Shown here: positions 52,584 to 59,903 of the stretch, one piece after another
Layout: each line of letters starts with the position of its first letter
Numbering within the stretch: the stretch's first letter is position 1
Assembly: GCF_019880555.1 (NCBI RefSeq)
Contig: NZ_JAINVU010000001.1
Coordinates: 310,001 to 374,000 of the forward strand
DNA from: Hephaestia mangrovi
GTDB taxonomy: Bacteria; Pseudomonadota; Alphaproteobacteria; Sphingomonadales; Sphingomonadaceae
Direction: 5' to 3'
Length of the DNA stretch: 64,000 nt
Position numbers and translations under genes: made by a program
Notes under the pieces: generated by a model
Databases searched by the model: none
What the model was told of the DNA's origin: nothing
Seen by the model: the letters and a program-made list of their open reading frames with translations, nothing else

Positions 52584-53151
52584 GTGTACCTCCCTCGCAC
52601 GCAATGCTCTACGTTCACGGTCCGTTCGAATCGGAGGCGAACCCCCATGCTACACCCGGACCCACCCGGCGGGGAAAGATTTTCGCCCGCCCGTGCCGGC
52701 GAAAAGGCGCAGAAACCCTTGCCGCGAATATAGGATCGCAGCCGCTGTTCTACCAGCGATTGGGTCGGCCCCCTGCCCTGACCACAATAGATTGTGCCAA
52801 TCCGGCGAGGCGCGCAAGACCGTAAATGACAGTTAAGGGACTCGGTTCGTCGCTGATATGAGTCGGTTCATGGCAGCGACGAAACGGTGCGGCGCAGCGA
52901 CGCGTGGAGTTGTGCGGGGTTCACGAAATGCAAGCGGACAAAGCCGGAACAAAAAAATATTTCCGGTTATGATCGGGTTGGTGGGCTGCGGCGGTGTTGA
53001 TCCGGCTGGGCACTTGCTGTCGCCGGTTTTCAAGAAAGTGGGGCCCCGGCTCAAGGTCGGGGTGAGGAGGGGAGATTGGCTTTTGGAAATTGCTGGTTAG
53101 GCGACGGTCGGCTTTTCAGATTGCCAAGAGCAAAAGCAGAGATAGCGCTGC
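52584..53151. other. nrdA upstream region and gene-poor stretch
   Basis: About 570 bp without a gene I can support. It contains the NrdR-box-like palindrome (52783-52796), an inverted repeat CCGGAA...TTCCGG around an A/T tract (52945-52967), and a half copy of a palindromic element, GGGCCCCGGCTCAAGGTCGG, at 53041-53060. Short frames on both strands look like chance. Confidence 0.55.
52783..52796. promoter_or_regulatory. NrdR-box-like palindrome upstream of nrdA
   Basis: CACAAT-AG-ATTGTG is a perfect 6+6 palindrome matching the core of the NrdR box (ACACWATATWTWGTGT). NrdR, a Zn/ATP-cone repressor, controls nrd genes and normally binds two boxes about 31 bp apart. I found no clear second box at that distance. 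Confidence 0.6.
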
Positions 53152-53514
53152 TTATCGAAAGCGCTTCTGCCGAGCTGCGGTCAGCAAACGCATCCCATAG
53201 AAAAGCGCTAGATAGAATAGGCTCGACGAAACAGACGAGATCGCGACCTCTCGGATAAAAGTTTCTCCTAACAAGGCCCAAGATCCGATCACCAATGGCG
53301 GTCCGAGGACGGCAAATAGAAAGGGGTGATCCTCGATTACCCTGCCCCGGAACCAGATAATTGCACCAAGGATGAGCATCCAAGGTATAGAAAGCACGCC
53401 GCCCAACCAGAGACCGAGCCAAGCGCCGCCGATGTTGAAACCAGCAGTCGTTCCAATTGTGTCGGCTATACCGGCGATGGAAAGCCCAAAGGCGTGCGCT
53501 GCGATGACGCGCAT
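53152..53514 (-). CDS. Integral membrane protein of unknown function
   Basis: 120 residues from ATG 53514 (GAGGCGAG upstream); a longer start eleven codons earlier is possible. Four hydrophobic stretches: AFGLSIAGIADTIG, LGLWLGGVLSIPWMLILGAIIW, FLFAVLGPPLVIGSWALLG and SSLFYLALFYGMRLL. The DNA is richer in A+T than the surrounding sugar genes. No family recognised. It lies 250 bp downstream of the epimerase gene, beyond a hairpin element. Confidence 0.6.
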   Translation of the reverse strand: MRVIAAHAFGLSIAGIADTIGTTAGFNIGGAWLGLWLGGVLSIPWMLILGAIIWFRGRVIEDHPFLFAVLGPPLVIGSWALLGETFIREVAISSVSSSLFYLALFYGMRLLTAARQKRFR

Positions 53515-53617
53515 CGTTAGCTCGCCTCGACCTTCGCTTTCATCCATAGCTCTGTTTGCTCGCGGAAATCACCGCTGGCAATGGCGGTTATCGCGTGGCG
53601 CCATTGCCATTCGATCT

Positions 53618-53748
53618 CCCCTCCCTTTCAAGGGAGGGGATCAAGGGGGGCAGCAAAGCCGAGGCTCGATGCCTCGGTTTTGCGTGCTCCAGCGTCGAAG
53701 CTCGCTTCGCTCGCACCCACCCCCGACCCCTCCCTTGAAAGGGAGGGG
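53618..53748. repeat. Palindromic intergenic element E (CCCCTCCC-type)
   Basis: CCCCTCCCTTTCAAGGGAGG at 53618-53637 (continuing GG) and CCCCTCCCTTGAAAGGGAGG at 53727-53746 (continuing GG) are each palindromic and are exact reverse complements over 22 bp. Between them lie smaller hairpins, one being CCGAGG/CCTCGG around 53659-53676. It lies just downstream of the epimerase gene end (53763, read leftward), so it can serve as its terminator. Confidence 0.8.
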
Positions 53749-53762
53749 AGGACAGGTGCCGG

Positions 53763-54773
53763 TCACCGCCCGTTATAGCCGCGATACCAGTCGACGAAGG
53801 CGGGGATGCCGTGATCGATCGAGGTGGTCGGCCGGAAGCCGAGATCACGCTCGATCGCGCTGATGTCCGCGGCGGTGGCGACGACGTCGCCGGGCTGGAT
53901 CGGCTGGTAATCGCGCACCGCCTTGCGGCCGCACGCCGCCTCGATCACGTCGATCAGGTGGCCGAGCTGTTCGGAGCGGTTGTTGCCGATATTGTAGAGC
54001 GCGTGCGGCTGGGTGCTGCCGCCGGCCTTGGCCTCGCCGTCATCGGCGGGAGGATGGTCGAGCGCGGCGACGACACCGGCGATGATGTCGTCGATATAGG
54101 TGAAATCGCGGCGCATCTCGCCATGATTGAACACCGGGATCGGCTCGCCGGCGAGGATTTTCGAGGCGAAGATCCATGCCGCCATGTCCGGCCGGCCCCA
54201 GGGGCCGTAGACGGTGAAGAAGCGCAGGCCGGTGAGCGGGATGCGGTAGAGATGGGCATAGGCCTCGCTCATCAGCTCGTTCGACTTCTTGGTCGCGGCA
54301 TAGAGCGAGACGGGGTGATCGACGCGATCCTCGACGCGGAACGGGAAGCTGTCGTTGCCGCCATAGACCGAGGAGGACGAGGCATAGACCATGTGGCGGA
54401 CGCCGCGATGCCGCGCGAGCTCGAGCAGGTTGAGGTGGCCGGCGAGGTTCGAATGCGCGTAGGCGTGCGGGTTGATCAGCGAATAGCGCACCCCGGCTTG
54501 CGCGCCGAGATGCGCGATGCGGCCGAAGCGATGCGGCTCGAGCGCGGCGTCGAGCGCGGCGGTGTCGCCGAAATCGACCGGGAGCAAGGTGAAGGCATCG
54601 CCGAAGCGATCGAGCGTGGCGACGCGGGCGTGCTTGAGCGCGGGATCGTAATAATCGTTGAAATTGTCGATGCCGATGACGCGCTCGCCGCGCTCCAGCA
54701 AGGCGCGCGACAGGGCCGCGCCGATGAATCCGGCGGCGCCCGTGACGAGAATCGCGTCGCCGGATGCAGTCAT
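53763..54773 (-). CDS. NAD-dependent epimerase, UDP-glucuronate 4-epimerase type
   Basis: 336 residues. Extended SDR: NAD loop VTGAAGFIGAALSRAL at the N-terminus, active-site ASSSSVYGG with YAATKKSNE (Tyr-Lys pair), then RFFTVYGPWGRPDMA and RDFTYIDDI. These match UDP-glucuronate 4-epimerases of capsule or lipopolysaccharide pathways (LspL/CapI type). Works with GalU, WecB and WecC encoded next door to supply acidic sugars for surface polysaccharide. ATG 54773 was chosen; it lies 11 bp after the next gene's stop. Confidence 0.87.
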   Translation of the reverse strand: MTASGDAILVTGAAGFIGAALSRALLERGERVIGIDNFNDYYDPALKHARVATLDRFGDAFTLLPVDFGDTAALDAALEPHRFGRIAHLGAQAGVRYSLINPHAYAHSNLAGHLNLLELARHRGVRHMVYASSSSVYGGNDSFPFRVEDRVDHPVSLYAATKKSNELMSEAYAHLYRIPLTGLRFFTVYGPWGRPDMAAWIFASKILAGEPIPVFNHGEMRRDFTYIDDIIAGVVAALDHPPADDGEAKAGGSTQPHALYNIGNNRSEQLGHLIDVIEAACGRKAVRDYQPIQPGDVVATAADISAIERDLGFRPTTSIDHGIPAFVDWYRGYNGR

Positions 54774-54783
54774 ACGCGCGCTT

Positions 54784-55224
54784 CTACCACAGATAGACCG
54801 CGGCACAGAGCCCGATCAGCGTGGCGACCGCGAAGCCGGTCAGGAACTCGCGCGAATGCCACAGCCGGCGCAGCGGCGCGAGCGGGCCGGCGTCGTGTTC
54901 CAGCCCGACGAAGCGCGGCCAGAGCAGCAGGATCAGCGTCGGCCAGGTGACGGTGAGCCAGAAATCGTGCAGCGAGGCGCGCAGATTGCCCTCGTCGGTG
55001 GGGAACACCGTCTGGGTGAGATCATAGGCCTCGTTGATCGTCTCGGCGACGACGACGGTAAGCCACGGCTGCCACGTCCATGGCGGCCGCCGCAGCAGAT
55101 AGGCGGCGATCGTCAGCACCAGCATGCCCGAAAGCGCGTGCAGCGCATCGTCGGGCAAGCCGGTGATTGTGCCGAGATCCATCTTGGCGACCGTCCAGTT
55201 GAACGTCTCCAGCACGCGGTTCAT
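54784..55224 (-). CDS. VanZ-like membrane protein
   Basis: 146 residues with about four hydrophobic segments. LPDDALHALSGMLVLTIAAYLL, AETINEAYDL and HDFWLTVTWPTLILLLW have the spacing of acidic and polar residues seen in VanZ-like proteins, but similarity is loose. GGAGAC lies before the ATG. It sits between the epimerase and phosphatase genes on the same strand. Confidence 0.55.
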   Translation of the reverse strand: MNRVLETFNWTVAKMDLGTITGLPDDALHALSGMLVLTIAAYLLRRPPWTWQPWLTVVVAETINEAYDLTQTVFPTDEGNLRASLHDFWLTVTWPTLILLLWPRFVGLEHDAGPLAPLRRLWHSREFLTGFAVATLIGLCAAVYLW

Positions 55225-55273
55225 GCCCGGTCTCCGGCGATGCCGTGCGGTGCCAAAGGGGCGGGGGCGGGGA

Positions 55274-56062
55274 TCAGACCAGCGCCGCCGGGGCGGCCCG
55301 CCCGGCTTCGGCCGAGAGGAACCAGCGATCGGTGCCTTCGAGGCCGATCGCGCTCAGCCGGCCGGTGGCGAAAGCGCCGGTATCGAGGCCGATGCGGTTA
55401 GGCCGCTCGATCACGCCGTCGCTGATGCTGTGGCCGTGGACGACCAGCTTGCCGAACTCGGCGTCGCTGTCGAGGAAGCTCGAGCGGATCCAGCGCATGT
55501 CGGCGCGCTTCTGGTCCTCGATCGGCACGCCGGGGCGCAGACCGGCATGGACGAAGACGTAATCGCCGATCTCGATCCGGTCCTCGAACGCTTCGAGGAA
55601 AGCGATGTGGCGTTGCGGGACGTGCGCCTGCAGCAGCGCGAGCAGCTCGGTATAATCGGTGCGTTCGAAATCATGCTCGGAGACGCCGTAGCTCAGGATC
55701 GTCTCGCGGCCGCCGATCCGCACGAACAGGCGCAGCGATTCCATGTCGCCGGCGAGCGAGCGGAGGAAGATCTCCTCGTGATTGCCGAGGATGAAGCGGA
55801 CGTTGCCGCGCGCCTCGGCAAGCCCGATCAGCCGATCGACCACGCCCGCCGAATCGGGGCCGCGATCGACGAGATCGCCGAGGAAGACGAGCTGCGTCTG
55901 CGCGGTGCCGCGGGCGCGGTCGTCCGCCTCGATCTGCCCGACCAGATCGTCGAGCAGGCCGAGGCAGCCGTGGATATCGCCGATCGCATAGACGCGCTGC
56001 CCTTCGGGGACGGCGCGCGTGATCGGCTCGCTATTCTGGCGTTTGCGGAAAAGTCCCAGCAT
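55274..56062 (-). CDS. Metallophosphoesterase, PPP family serine/threonine phosphatase-like
   Basis: 262 residues. All core metal motifs are present: GDIHGCL near the N-terminus, GDLVDRGPDS, GNHEEIF, and later VHAG and VHGHS. This is the bacterial PrpA/ApaH-like branch of PPP phosphatases. The substrate (phosphoprotein or dinucleoside polyphosphate) cannot be told from sequence. It stands between the membrane protein and wecC on the same strand. Confidence 0.85.
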   Translation of the reverse strand: MLGLFRKRQNSEPITRAVPEGQRVYAIGDIHGCLGLLDDLVGQIEADDRARGTAQTQLVFLGDLVDRGPDSAGVVDRLIGLAEARGNVRFILGNHEEIFLRSLAGDMESLRLFVRIGGRETILSYGVSEHDFERTDYTELLALLQAHVPQRHIAFLEAFEDRIEIGDYVFVHAGLRPGVPIEDQKRADMRWIRSSFLDSDAEFGKLVVHGHSISDGVIERPNRIGLDTGAFATGRLSAIGLEGTDRWFLSAEAGRAAPAALV

Positions 56063-56189
56063 CGATCGAGGATTCTATACACATTGCCGTGATCCGGCAC
56101 GGAAAAAGCGGGCAATCGCCGATCGGGCACGCCCAATGGATGCCCGACCGCCGTCGAGCGGGGCGCCATGCCATAGCGCGCGCGGCGGT

Positions 56190-57482
56190 TCAACCGGCGA
56201 GGCGGACGGGGTGCGCGCGCGGCATGGCGACGGGCTGGTCCGGCCAGATGCCGCGGGTGTCGTAGACCACCTTGTCGGCGCGCTCGTCGAGCGGGACCGA
56301 CTTGAACAGCTCGTGATCGACCAGCACGATCATAATGCCGCAGCTTTCGATCGCGTCGTCGAGATCGATCAGCGTGGCGGCGGCGAGGCTGGGCGGGAGC
56401 GCGTCGGCATAAGGCTCGACGATGCGGATGCGCGCGCCGAAGCGGGCGGTGAGGGCTTCGGCGACCTTGAGCGCGGGGCTTTCGCGGAAATCGTCGATAT
56501 TGGCCTTGAAAGCGAGGCCCATGCAGGCGACCGGCACGCCGGGATGCGCGTCGATGAGCGCGGTAGCCTGGGCGATCGTATGGGCGACCTTGCCGTCATT
56601 GACCTGGCGGGCGGTGCGGATCAGCGGCGTCTGATCGGGCGCGGCGCTGACCAGGAACCAGGGATCGACCGCGATGCAATGCCCGCCGACGCCGGGGCCG
56701 GGCGAGAGGATGTTGACGCGCGGGTGGCGGTTGGCGAGGCGGATCACTTCCCAGACGTCGACGCCCATCGTGTCGGCGACGAGGCTCAGCTCGTTGGCGA
56801 AGGCGATATTGACGTCACGGAAGGCGTTTTCGGTGAGCTTGGTCATTTCCGCCGCGCGGCACGAGGTGGTGACGCAGGCGCCGCGGACGAAACGGCGATA
56901 GAAGGACAAGGCCTTGCGGGCGCAGCGCGGGGTGATGCCGCCGATCACGCGATCGTTATCGATCAGCTCGACGAGGATGCGGCCGGGGAGCACGCGCTCG
57001 GGGCAATAAGCGATCGCGACATCGGCGGTTTCGCTACTGCGGCCGGGGAGCTTGAGGTCGGGGCGCAGCTCGGCGAGGAGGTCGCGGACCTGTTCGGTGG
57101 TGCCGACCGGCGAGGTCGATTCGAGGATCACGGTGTCGCCCGGCTTGAGCACCGCGGCGATCGTGGTCGCTGCCTTGAGAACATAGCCGACATTGGGGCG
57201 ATGATCCTCGGCGAACGGGGTGGGGACGGCGATGACGAACACGTCAGCGGGCTGGATTTCGGTTGAAGCGCGCAGGTTGCCGCGCGCGACGACGCCCGAG
57301 ACGAGACCGTCGAGATCGACTTCCTCGATATGGACCTTGCCCGAATTGACCGTCTCGACGACATGATCGGAAACGTCGATCCCGAGCACCTTGACCCCGG
57401 TGCGCGCGATCACCGCGGCGGTGGGCAGGCCGATATAGCCGAGGCCGAGAACCGCGACATTCAGATCAGTGTTCGAAACCAT
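56190..57482 (-). CDS. wecC: UDP-N-acetyl-D-mannosamine dehydrogenase (UDP-sugar 6-dehydrogenase family)
   Basis: 430 residues. Oxidises the C6 alcohol of a UDP-HexNAc to the uronate with NAD. VAVLGLGYIGLPTAAVI is the NAD loop, ESTSPVGTTEQVR follows, the Lys in AEMTKLTENAFRDVNIAFAN and the catalytic Cys in GPGVGGHCIAVDPWF are intact. The pairing with WecB upstream supports UDP-ManNAc as substrate. ATG 57482 lies 17 bp inside the wecB end. Confidence 0.9.
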   Translation of the reverse strand: MVSNTDLNVAVLGLGYIGLPTAAVIARTGVKVLGIDVSDHVVETVNSGKVHIEEVDLDGLVSGVVARGNLRASTEIQPADVFVIAVPTPFAEDHRPNVGYVLKAATTIAAVLKPGDTVILESTSPVGTTEQVRDLLAELRPDLKLPGRSSETADVAIAYCPERVLPGRILVELIDNDRVIGGITPRCARKALSFYRRFVRGACVTTSCRAAEMTKLTENAFRDVNIAFANELSLVADTMGVDVWEVIRLANRHPRVNILSPGPGVGGHCIAVDPWFLVSAAPDQTPLIRTARQVNDGKVAHTIAQATALIDAHPGVPVACMGLAFKANIDDFRESPALKVAEALTARFGARIRIVEPYADALPPSLAAATLIDLDDAIESCGIMIVLVDHELFKSVPLDERADKVVYDTRGIWPDQPVAMPRAHPVRLAG

Positions 57483-58602
57483 TGGCGACGATCCCCGCAA
57501 TCCGTGCCGCCGCATGACCGTCGCCGAACGGATTGTGGGCGCGGGCCATGGCGGTCCAGGTCTGCTTGTCGTCGAGGAGGGTGAAGATTTCGGAAACGAT
57601 GCGGTTTTCGTCGCTGCCGATCAGCTTCGCGGTGCCCGCGGCGACGCCTTCGGGACGCTCGGTGGTGTCGCGCATGACGAGCACGGGCTTGCCGAGCGCG
57701 GGCGCTTCCTCCTGCACGCCGCCCGAATCGGTGAGGACGATGTGCGCGAGGCCGAGCGCGCGGATGAAATGCGGATAATCGAGCGGGTCGATGCGCGCGA
57801 TATTGGGATGATGGCCGAGGATTTCGTCCATCACCGAGACGACGTTCGGGTTCGGGTGCATCGGGAACAGGATGGCGACGTCGTCGCGCGCGGCGATGCG
57901 GGCGAGCGCGCGGGCGATGCTGGCCATGCCGCCGCCGAAATTCTCTCGGCGGTGAGTGGTGACGAGGATCAGGCGCTTGTCGGCAAAGCGGGCTGCTACG
58001 GAATCGAGCCCGGCGGCAAGCGACGGATCGGCGTCGATCCGCGCGGCGGTCCAGTGCAGCGCGTCGATCACGGTGTTGCCGGTGACGTGGATCGTCGTGG
58101 GCGCGATGTTTTCGCGCAGCAGGGCCTCGGCGGCGGTATCGGTGGGGGCGAAATGCTGGTCGGCGATCGGCGCGACGATGCGGCGGTTCACCTCCTCGGG
58201 CCAGGGCGCGTAGATATCGCCCGAGCGCAGGCCGGCCTCGACATGGGAGACGGGGATGCGGCGGTAATAAGCGGCAAGCGCGCCGGCCATCGCGGTGGCA
58301 GTGTCGCCCTGAACGATGACGCGATCGGGCTTTTCGCTGTCGAGCGTGTCGCCGATTCCGGTCAACAGCCGCGCGGTGAGGCGATCGAGCGACTGGCCGG
58401 GCTCCATCAGGTCGAGATCGATGTCGGGTGCGAGGCCGGCGATCTCCAGCACCTGATCGAGCAGGCCGCGGTGCTGCGCCGTCACACAGGTCCGCACGCG
58501 GACGCCGGGCGTGTCGGCGAGCGCGCGGACCACGGGAAACAGCTTGATCGCCTCGGGCCGGGTGCCGAAGATCACCATCACGGTGCGCGTATCGCTGGTC
58601 AT
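57466..58602 (-). CDS. wecB: UDP-N-acetylglucosamine 2-epimerase (non-hydrolysing)
   Basis: 378 residues. Interconverts UDP-GlcNAc and UDP-ManNAc. VIFGTRPEAIKLFPVVRAL, VQGDTATAMAGALAAYY, VSHVEAGLRSGD, TTHRRENFG, LTDSGGVQEEAPALGKPVLVMRDTTERPEG are all family motifs. First gene of the leftward run wecB-wecC-phosphatase-VanZ-like-epimerase. Divergent from galU with 122 bp between starts. Confidence 0.94.
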   Translation of the reverse strand: MTSDTRTVMVIFGTRPEAIKLFPVVRALADTPGVRVRTCVTAQHRGLLDQVLEIAGLAPDIDLDLMEPGQSLDRLTARLLTGIGDTLDSEKPDRVIVQGDTATAMAGALAAYYRRIPVSHVEAGLRSGDIYAPWPEEVNRRIVAPIADQHFAPTDTAAEALLRENIAPTTIHVTGNTVIDALHWTAARIDADPSLAAGLDSVAARFADKRLILVTTHRRENFGGGMASIARALARIAARDDVAILFPMHPNPNVVSVMDEILGHHPNIARIDPLDYPHFIRALGLAHIVLTDSGGVQEEAPALGKPVLVMRDTTERPEGVAAGTAKLIGSDENRIVSEIFTLLDDKQTWTAMARAHNPFGDGHAAARIAGIVANGFEH

Positions 58603-58724
58603 GGCGTTCGACGTAGCGACCTCCTCTTAAGGTGAGCCTAATCTGGAACTGTGGCCGGGGCTCAAGCGATTTGCTAGGCCCGCGCCCAGGCCGGGGGAGC
58701 CTGTTCAATGAGGAAAGAATCTCG

Positions 58725-59600
58725 ATGACGATCAAGACGCTGCGCAAGGCCGTGTTTCCCGTGGCGGGGCTCGGCACCCGGTTTCTGCCCGCCACCAAGG
58801 CGACGCCCAAGGAGATGCTGCCGGTGGTCGACCGGCCGCTGATCCAGTACGCGGTCGACGAGGCGATCGAGGCGGGCATCGAGCAGCTGATCTTCGTCAC
58901 CGGGCGCAACAAGAGCTCGATCGAGGACCATTTCGACATCGCTTTCGAACTCGAGACGACGATGAAGGAGCGCGGCAAGTCGCTCGAAGTGCTGAGCCAG
59001 ACGCGGCTGAAGCCCGGCGCGGTCGCTTATGTGCGGCAGCAGGAGCCGCTGGGGCTGGGCCACGCGGTGTGGTGCGCGCGCGACATCGTGGGCGACGAGC
59101 CGTTCGCGATCTTCCTCGCCGACGAGCTGATGATCGGCAAGCCGGGCTGCATGAAGGCGATGGTCGAGGCCTATGAGAAGGTCGGCGGCAACGTGGTGTG
59201 CGGGCTGGAAGTGCCCGACAGCGAGACCGACAAATACGGCATCATCGATCCCGGCGCGCGCGATGGCGCGCTGGTGGAGGTCAAGGGGCTGGTCGAGAAG
59301 CCCAAGGCGGGCACGGCGCCGTCCAACATCATGATCCCGGGCCGCTACATTTTGCAGCCCGAGGTGATGCGCATCCTGGAGACGCAGGGCAAGGGCGCGG
59401 GTGGCGAGATCCAGCTGACCGACGCGATGGCGCAGATGATCGGCAAGCAGCCGTTCCACGCCTTCACCTTCGCCGGCAAACGCTACGATTGCGGCGACAA
59501 GGCGGGCTATATCCACGCCAACATGGCGCTGGCGCTCGAGCATCCCGAGATCGCCGACAAGTTGCGCGCGGCGGGCGAGGCGCTGTTCGCGAAAGGCTGA
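58725..59600 (+). CDS. galU: UTP--glucose-1-phosphate uridylyltransferase
   Basis: 291 residues. Makes UDP-glucose from UTP and glucose-1-phosphate. VFPVAGLGTRFLPATKATPKEML is the nucleotide loop; QEPLGLGHAVWCAR, FLADELMIGKPGCM, VEKPKAGTAPSN and GGEIQLTDAM complete the family pattern. ATG 58725 has AGGAAAG upstream; earlier in-frame starts lack support. It is divergent from the wecB run and supplies UDP-glucose for the sugar acids made there. Confidence 0.95.
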   Translation: MTIKTLRKAVFPVAGLGTRFLPATKATPKEMLPVVDRPLIQYAVDEAIEAGIEQLIFVTGRNKSSIEDHFDIAFELETTMKERGKSLEVLSQTRLKPGAVAYVRQQEPLGLGHAVWCARDIVGDEPFAIFLADELMIGKPGCMKAMVEAYEKVGGNVVCGLEVPDSETDKYGIIDPGARDGALVEVKGLVEKPKAGTAPSNIMIPGRYILQPEVMRILETQGKGAGGEIQLTDAMAQMIGKQPFHAFTFAGKRYDCGDKAGYIHANMALALEHPEIADKLRAAGEALFAKG

Positions 59601-59903
59601 AGCGGGGGCAGGGGTGCGGTTGCGATCGTTGCCTGCTGAGGCGGGCGGTGGGCGCGGCGCCGTCAGTGCTTCGCTTGCGGGCAGTCGCCCTTCGACGGGC
59701 TCAGGGCGAACGGGGTGGGGTCACCTGAATCTGACGTTCGCCGCATATCGGTCGTCATGCTGAACTCGTTTCAGCATCCATGGCGCAACGCCAACCGGTC
59801 GCTGACGGCGATGGAGCCCCATGGACCCTGAAACGAGTTCAGGGTGACGCGCTTTAAACGACGAGACGTCGATTCCACCGCGTCAGAGCGACCGGAACGG
59901 CCA
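59601..59903. other. Convergent intergenic region after galU
   Basis: About 300 bp without a gene. It holds a half-palindrome GCCCTTCGACGGGCTCAGGG near 59687-59706, a sequence common between genes in sphingomonads, and the extended repeat copy C (59727-59875). Both galU and the permease gene end here, so the elements can act as terminators in both directions. Confidence 0.6.
59727..59875. repeat. Palindromic intergenic repeat, copy C (extended form)
   Basis: The core 59751-59849 runs from GTCGTCATGCTGAACTCGT to ACGAGTTCAGGGTGACG. Left hairpin GCTGAACTCGTTTCAGC, right hairpin CCTGAAACGAGTTCAGG: these arms are complementary except at the ends. Outer arms GAATCTGACGTTCGC (59727-59741) and GACGTCGATTC (59865-59875) are inverted, as in copy A but with matched base changes. 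Confidence 0.85.

Noticed and set aside
52720..52740. Second NrdR box near nrdA (GCGAATATAGGATCG)
   Set aside because: It fits the consensus poorly and its distance from the good box (about 58 bp) is not the usual 31 bp.
52947..52969. GGAAC...GTT on the plus strand, a possible EcfG promoter
   Set aside because: The spacer is 15 nt instead of 16-17 and no plus-strand gene lies downstream before convergent or opposite genes.
52833..53054. 73-codon minus-strand frame in the nrdA upstream gap
   Set aside because: No ribosome site, no motif, overlaps a palindrome remnant; likely chance.
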